From CAYRNY01 sp964425755 (lineage in GTDB: Bacteria; Chloroflexota; Anaerolineae; Aggregatilineales; Aggregatilineaceae): a DNA stretch of 54,050 bases. Below the pieces are notes generated by a model. That model did not search any database, had not been told where the DNA came from, and saw nothing but the letters and a program-made list of their open reading frames with translations. The position numbers were made by a program, and so were the translations under genes. The stretch lies in the NCBI GenBank assembly GCA_964425755.1, contig CAYRNY010000024.1, positions 1-54,050 of the forward strand, read 5' to 3'. Shown here one piece after another: positions 49,516-54,050 of the stretch; position 1 is the first letter of the stretch, and every line of letters begins with the position of its first letter.

Positions 49516-52500
49516 TTTCTTCTTGAACGGTGAGGCCGTGCAGTTTGAGGCTGCGCCGAATGAGTCTCTGTTACGCATGTTGCGCCGCAATGGTTTGTTC
49601 GGAATCAAGTACGGTGACGACCGTGGAGAGACCGGTGCTGACGTCGTTCTGCTTGATGGCAAGCCGGTGGTCGCTTCGTTGATGCTTGCGCTGCAAGTAG
49701 AGGGTCGCGCCGTTGTGACGATTGAGGGGCTTGGTGGCGCGCAAGAACGCGGCTGGCGCGGTTCGGAGCCGCTACACCCGCTTCAAGTAGCCTTCATCGA
49801 GACCGGCGCGATCCAGTGCGGCTACTGCACGCCGGGTATGGTTCTGGCAGCGAAAGCACTGTTGGATCGTAACGCTGATCCGACCGAGCAAGAAGTTCGC
49901 GAGGCGCTGGCAGGGGTGCTCTGTCGTTGTACGGGCTATGTTAAGCCGGTGGAGGCCGTGCTGCGCGCGGCTGCGGTGATGCGTGGAGAAGCCGTTCCGC
50001 CGATTGGCGATGCGAGCGCGATCCCTGCGCCGCCCGGATTGTTCAGCTCGCCGCAGGATGACGATAGCCCGGAAGCGCTGCCGCCGGAAGCTGCGGGAGG
50101 GCCGGGCGAGGAGCCTCGCGTGACCACACGCACGATGCCGAAGATGGTCGTCGTGCCAGAAGTTGACACACTGACCCAGGTTGGCAAACCGGCACAGAAA
50201 GTCGACGCGCGCAAGCTGGTGCAGGGAAACCCGGCCTTCACCGATGATGTTGAATTCCGGGGGCTGTTGGTCGGCAAGTTATTGCTTAGCCCACACCCAC
50301 ACGCCGTGATCAAACGCATCGATGCGAGCAAGGCGCGTGCACTGCCGGGCGTGCATGCCGTACTGACGCATGAGGATTTGCCGCGCGTGCCTTATACGAC
50401 TGCCGGACAGAGCGATCCGGAGCCGGGGCCGCATGACAACTTCAGTCTGGATTACAAGCTGCGGTTTGTCGGCGATCGCGTCGCTGCGGTCGCCGCCGAG
50501 ACCGAGGAGATCGCACGTAAGGCGCTGGATCTGATCGAGGTCGAATACGAACAGTTGCCGGCGATCTTCGACCCGCGTGACAGCATGAAACAAGGCGCGC
50601 CCGTGATCCACGACGAGCCGGAAAGCTGGCACATCGAAGATAAAGACCGCAACCTTGCCGCAGTGATCGAGTGGGAGGTTGGTAACGTTGAGGATGGCTT
50701 TGCCCAGGCCGATCACATCTTTGAGGGCGTGTATTACAGCCCAAAGGTGCAGCAGACCCCGATCGAGCCACATGTCACTGTGACGTGGTGGGACGAGGAT
50801 GATCGGCTGGTCATTCGCACGAGCACGCAGGTTCCGTTTCACGTGCGGCGAATCCTCGCGCCGGTGCTCGGATTGCCCGAAAAGCGTATTCGCGTGATTA
50901 AACCGCGCATCGGCGGCGGTTTTGGTGTCAAGCAAGAGGTCCTGATTGAAGACATCTGCGCACACCTGACCATCGTCACCGGGCGTCCGGTGCGCCTGGA
51001 ATACACGCGTGAAGAGGAGTTTTACGCCAGCCGGACGCGCCACCCGATGTATGTCACGCTCAAAACGGGTGTGAAGCGTGACGGCACACTGGTGGCAAAC
51101 CAGATGTACGTCCTCAGCGATACTGGGGCCAGCGGCACACACGCGATGACAGTGGCCGGGAACACCGGGCACAAAGCGATGTCGCTCTACAATGCCCCGG
51201 ACATCAAGTTTGTGGCTGATATCGTCTACACCAACACGCCGCCAAGTGGTGCCTATCGTGGTTATGGCGTGCCACAGGGGTTCTGGGCGGTTGAACAACA
51301 CATGGAGTACATCGCGCGCGAACTGGGACTCGACCCGCTGGCATTTCGGTTGAAGAACGCCATCAAATCCGGCGACGAGCATCCAGCCAGCAAAGCGTGG
51401 AGTGAAGGGCGCGAAGCTGAACCGGAATTCATCCAGTCATGTGGGCTGCCGGAGTGTGTGGAGCAGGGGGCGGCTGCGATTGGCTGGCAGGATAAATTCA
51501 ACAACCCGGATTGGCACCAGGTCCCCGGCAAGCCGCACCTGCGGCGCGGCATTGGCGTGGCGACGGTAATGCAGGGCACGGCGATCCCGCGTCTGGATAT
51601 GGGTGCAGCCAGCATCAAGATCAACGACGACGGGTCGTTTAACCTGCTGGTTGGCGCGACCGATCTCGGCACAGGCTCGGACACCGTGCTGACGCAGATG
51701 GCAGCCGAAGTGCTGGGTTGCACGCCCGAAGACTTCATCACGTATTCGTCGGACACCGATTTCACGCCGTTTGATAAGGGCGCGTATGCGTCCAGCACAA
51801 CGTACATCTCCGGGCGGGCTGCGGTGCTGGCGGCGGAAAAAGTCGCCGCGCAGATGCGGACGGTTGCCGCGCGTATCTTGAACAAACAGGAAGGTTACGA
51901 TCCCGTGGAGCCGGACCAGTTGGTGTTGCGTGACCGGGCGGTGCACGCGCCGGACGGGCGCAGTGTGACGCACCGCGAGATCGCGCTCAACAGCTTACAT
52001 CACGAGGACCAGTTCCAGATTATGGCGACAGCGAGCTATGTCAGCCCGGAATCGCCACCGCCGTTCGCGGCGCAGTTTGTGACGTGCACGGTGGACACCG
52101 AAACCGGACAGGTCACGGTCGATGAGATGGTGATGGCGGTCGACGGTGGCGTGATCGTCAATCCGGTGACTGCCAGCGGGCAGATCGAAGGCGGCATGGC
52201 GCAGGCGCTCGGTTATGGGCATTGCGAGGAAATGGCGTTCGACGCGCACGGGCGCATGCTCAATCCGCAATTCGGCCCGTACAAGATTTATCGCGCCGAT
52301 GAAATGCCAGAGATGGAAGTGATCTTCATTGAGACCTATGAACCCAGCGGGCCGTTTGGTGCGAAAGCCGTGGCCGAGATTCCGCTCGATGGCGTTGGCC
52401 CTGCGTTGGCGAACGCGGTCTATGACGCTGTTGGCGTGCGCATCACACACGGTCCATTGCTGCCAGAAAAGGTCTGGCGGGCGATGCGCGAGAAAGCGCA

Positions 52501-52516
52501 GGCGACAGGCGTATGA
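49505..52516 (+). CDS. xdhD: XdhD-like molybdenum hydroxylase, fused FeS and Mo domains
   Basis: About 1003 residues; GTG start at 49505, with GAGGAG 7 nt upstream. Residues 1-160 are a small-subunit-like [2Fe-2S] domain. The four plant-type cluster ligands are gone: KYGDDRGETGADVVLLDG has D38, T43 and D46 where CX4CX2C is expected, and S58 replaces the fourth Cys. The second cluster's ligands remain (C105, C108 in QCGYCTPGM; C140, C142 in CRCTGY). Residues about 240-1000 are the Mo-cofactor part: RIGGGFGVKQEV, GAYRGYGVPQG, GATDLGTGSDTVLTQMAAEV and the catalytic-Glu block GPFGAKAVAEIPLDG. E. coli XdhD has lost both clusters, so this is an intermediate. No FAD subunit is nearby. Likely hydroxylates a purine. 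Confidence 0.85.
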   Translation: MKIDFFLNGEAVQFEAAPNESLLRMLRRNGLFGIKYGDDRGETGADVVLLDGKPVVASLMLALQVEGRAVVTIEGLGGAQERGWRGSEPLHPLQVAFIETGAIQCGYCTPGMVLAAKALLDRNADPTEQEVREALAGVLCRCTGYVKPVEAVLRAAAVMRGEAVPPIGDASAIPAPPGLFSSPQDDDSPEALPPEAAGGPGEEPRVTTRTMPKMVVVPEVDTLTQVGKPAQKVDARKLVQGNPAFTDDVEFRGLLVGKLLLSPHPHAVIKRIDASKARALPGVHAVLTHEDLPRVPYTTAGQSDPEPGPHDNFSLDYKLRFVGDRVAAVAAETEEIARKALDLIEVEYEQLPAIFDPRDSMKQGAPVIHDEPESWHIEDKDRNLAAVIEWEVGNVEDGFAQADHIFEGVYYSPKVQQTPIEPHVTVTWWDEDDRLVIRTSTQVPFHVRRILAPVLGLPEKRIRVIKPRIGGGFGVKQEVLIEDICAHLTIVTGRPVRLEYTREEEFYASRTRHPMYVTLKTGVKRDGTLVANQMYVLSDTGASGTHAMTVAGNTGHKAMSLYNAPDIKFVADIVYTNTPPSGAYRGYGVPQGFWAVEQHMEYIARELGLDPLAFRLKNAIKSGDEHPASKAWSEGREAEPEFIQSCGLPECVEQGAAAIGWQDKFNNPDWHQVPGKPHLRRGIGVATVMQGTAIPRLDMGAASIKINDDGSFNLLVGATDLGTGSDTVLTQMAAEVLGCTPEDFITYSSDTDFTPFDKGAYASSTTYISGRAAVLAAEKVAAQMRTVAARILNKQEGYDPVEPDQLVLRDRAVHAPDGRSVTHREIALNSLHHEDQFQIMATASYVSPESPPPFAAQFVTCTVDTETGQVTVDEMVMAVDGGVIVNPVTASGQIEGGMAQALGYGHCEEMAFDAHGRMLNPQFGPYKIYRADEMPEMEVIFIETYEPSGPFGAKAVAEIPLDGVGPALANAVYDAVGVRITHGPLLPEKVWRAMREKAQATGV

Positions 52517-53349
52517 GAGATGATCGCGCGGTATTCGAGGCCGTGCTCACTGCACAGCGCAATGGACGCCCGGCGGCATTAGCGACGGTGGTCGCGACCC
52601 AGGGATCGGTCCCCCGGCAGGCTGGCAGCAAAATGCTGGTCTGGCCGGACGGCTCAATCGTGGGAACGGTCGGCGGCGGCGAGATGGAAGCGCTGGTGAT
52701 CGGCGAAGCGCAGGCCGCCATCCGGGACGGACAAACGCGTATGCTGGACTATAACCTTACCGATCTCGCGTCCGGCGATCCGGGTGTGTGCGGTGGCACG
52801 TTACAAGTGTTTGTCGAACCGTTGCTACCACCGCCGACCGTGGTGGTCGTTGGGGCAGGGCACGTCGGGAAAGCGGTTGCGGAACTGGCGAAATGGCTGG
52901 AGTTCCGCGTCATCGTGACTGACGACCGGCCCGGTTACGCCACGCCGGAGCAGATTCCTGACATGGATGAGTATCTTGAAATCGCCCCTGCAGCCATTCC
53001 GGACCGGATCGATATCACACCGACTACCTGCATTGTGGCCGTTACGCGGGGGTTGGTTGTGGACAAAGACCTGCTGCCGGCGTTGCTGGCGACGGATGCG
53101 CGTTACATTGGCTTGATCGGCAGCCGTCGCCGGTGGGCATTGACCGCTGAAGCACTGGTCGAGCAAGGCATCAGCCGTGAGTCGCTGGCGCGGGTTCATG
53201 CGCCGGTCGGCCTGTCGATAGGGGCGGAAACGCCCAAAGAGATCGCGCTCAGTATTATGGCCGAAGTGGTCATGACGCTTCGCGGCGGGAGTGGCGATTC
53301 CCTGCAATGGTTAGGCAAACCATCCATGGCGCGCCGTACTGGTGAATAA
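52513..53349 (+). CDS. xdhC: XdhC/CoxI (YqeB-type) molybdenum hydroxylase maturation factor
   Basis: 278 residues. The N-terminal XdhC domain has VVATQGSVPRQAGSKMLVWP and GTVGGGEMEALVIGEAQ; a Rossmann-like C-terminal domain has VVVVGAGHVGKAVAELAKWL and then RYIGLIGSRRRWALTAEAL. XdhC proteins bind molybdenum cofactor and insert the sulfurated form into XDH-type enzymes. The ATG overlaps the hydroxylase stop, matching a dedicated partner. yqeB of the E. coli cluster belongs to the same broad family. Confidence 0.9.
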   Translation: MRDDRAVFEAVLTAQRNGRPAALATVVATQGSVPRQAGSKMLVWPDGSIVGTVGGGEMEALVIGEAQAAIRDGQTRMLDYNLTDLASGDPGVCGGTLQVFVEPLLPPPTVVVVGAGHVGKAVAELAKWLEFRVIVTDDRPGYATPEQIPDMDEYLEIAPAAIPDRIDITPTTCIVAVTRGLVVDKDLLPALLATDARYIGLIGSRRRWALTAEALVEQGISRESLARVHAPVGLSIGAETPKEIALSIMAEVVMTLRGGSGDSLQWLGKPSMARRTGE

Positions 53350-53353
53350 CCGT

Positions 53354-53974
53354 ATGACGGTGAAGATTCTGGCTGTTAGCGATGTTGAACTGCCCAAAAT
53401 GCGCAATGCGCAGTTTTTGCTCCGTGAGTACTCTGATGTGGACCTGCTGGTGAGTTGCGGCGATATGCCGGTGCACTATCTGGACTTCATCGGATCAGTG
53501 TTGACTCTGCCGCTGTTTTACGTGCGCGGGAATCACGATACCAGCTACACGCCGCCGAACCCCGGCGGTGACAATCTCCATCTGCGCTTTCGCACGTTTA
53601 AGGCACTCACGTTTGTGGGCCTGGAAGGTTCGATGCGTTACAACAGGGGCGCGGTCCAATACACCGAGACAGAGATGTTTATAAACGTGATGCGGTTGAT
53701 GCCGCGACTGATGCTCAACCGGGTACGGCGTGGTTATGGTGTCGATGTGCTCGTGGCTCATTCGCCACCGCGAGGTATTCACGACATCCCTGATGACTAT
53801 GCCCACCGGGGGTTCCGGTCGTTTCGGTGGTTGATGCAGTGGACGTGCCCGCGTTATTTACTGCACGGCCATGTTGATACGTGGGACCGGCGCAAGACAC
53901 GCGAAACCATGTTTCAGAACACCAAAGTGCTCAACATCAATCCGTATATGATATTGGAACTGGATACGGCATAG
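53354..53974 (+). CDS. Calcineurin-like metallophosphoesterase
   Basis: 206 residues from the ATG at 53354. Metal-site blocks: VSDVELP (the usual DxH is DxE here), LLVSCGDMPVHYLDF, LFYVRGNHDTSYTPPN, VLVAHSPPRGIHDI and LLHGHVDTWDRRKT. Only the first His differs from the standard set. It is close behind xdhC, so may be in the same transcript. Substrate unknown. Bases 53975-54050 hold no gene. Confidence 0.82.
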   Translation: MTVKILAVSDVELPKMRNAQFLLREYSDVDLLVSCGDMPVHYLDFIGSVLTLPLFYVRGNHDTSYTPPNPGGDNLHLRFRTFKALTFVGLEGSMRYNRGAVQYTETEMFINVMRLMPRLMLNRVRRGYGVDVLVAHSPPRGIHDIPDDYAHRGFRSFRWLMQWTCPRYLLHGHVDTWDRRKTRETMFQNTKVLNINPYMILELDTA

Positions 53975-54050
53975 ATCACCGAGCAAGTCAGGAATTTCAG
54001 TAGACCGCAACGGATAGGAGCGGTTTGAAAAAAGAGGACATTGGGATACC

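Noticed and set aside
48271..49662. 463-residue minus-strand frame
   Set aside because: Antisense to the membrane protein and the hydroxylase start; Arg/His-rich with no motifs.

Overview
The window reads as an ordinary bacterial chromosome (roughly 57% GC by eye) with one higher-GC accessory block. F420 biosynthesis genes, a primary sigma factor, a stand-alone TIGR03960-type radical SAM protein and an XdhD-like molybdenum hydroxylase point to a member of the Chloroflexota (Anaerolineae-like). This is an inference from gene content; no rRNA or ribosomal protein is present to settle it.

Layout. (1) 150-7572, minus strand: a sugar-amine uptake and breakdown operon closely matching the Bacillus frlBONMD arrangement: FrlB-type deglycase, FrlD-type kinase, solute-binding protein, two permeases, an extra Gfo/Idh/MocA oxidoreductase and a GntR/UTRA regulator. 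Three copies of a GGT-CTAGACC-like operator lie at the operon promoter and at the regulator's own promoter. (2) 7841-17607: an accessory island. It holds a MntA/HepT toxin-antitoxin pair, about 15 small unrecognised genes all on the minus strand, a 794-residue ParB-like multi-winged-helix protein and a divergent XRE regulator. Several small genes sit between copies of the same non-coding cassette (terminator, spacer, promoter, ribosome binding site), and a 22-26 bp imperfect palindrome recurs through the block. The island faces the 3' end of a tRNA-Phe gene (18418-18490), but I see no integrase and no second attachment site. (3) 18658-22086, plus: SRPBCC protein, CrtI/CrtISO-like oxidoreductase and DNA photolyase, a light or UV protection operon. 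(4) 22253-27926: radical SAM protein (plus); then on the minus strand a guanylate kinase with an unusual C-terminal domain, a decayed gene, a leader with two tandem hairpins, rpoD and a LiaF-like membrane protein.

(5) 28169-53974, all plus: a long set of genes for one-carbon, purine/ureide and F420 metabolism. It contains folD, an 8-oxoguanine-deaminase-like aminohydrolase, a dihydropyrimidinase-like hydrolase, two different carbamoyltransferases (one ATCase-like but lacking the aspartate-binding residues, one YgeW-like), carbamate kinase, two PLP enzymes, SsnA, F420 genes (npdG, cofE, an FbiB-C-like nitroreductase, cofD, cofC), a Mer-like F420 enzyme, a large membrane protein, a fused XdhD-like molybdenum hydroxylase and its XdhC/YqeB-type partner. 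The set resembles the E. coli ygeW-hyuA-yqeA-yqeB-ssnA-xdhD cluster linked to anaerobic purine catabolism.

The main proposal is that region 5 is a Chloroflexota version of the anaerobic purine/ureide degradation cluster: hydroxylation, deamination, ring opening, carbamoyl transfer to phosphate, and ATP from carbamoyl phosphate by carbamate kinase. It is interleaved with F420 synthesis. Its hydroxylase has lost every cysteine of one [2Fe-2S] cluster while keeping the other, so it looks intermediate between ordinary xanthine dehydrogenases and E. coli XdhD, which has lost both.
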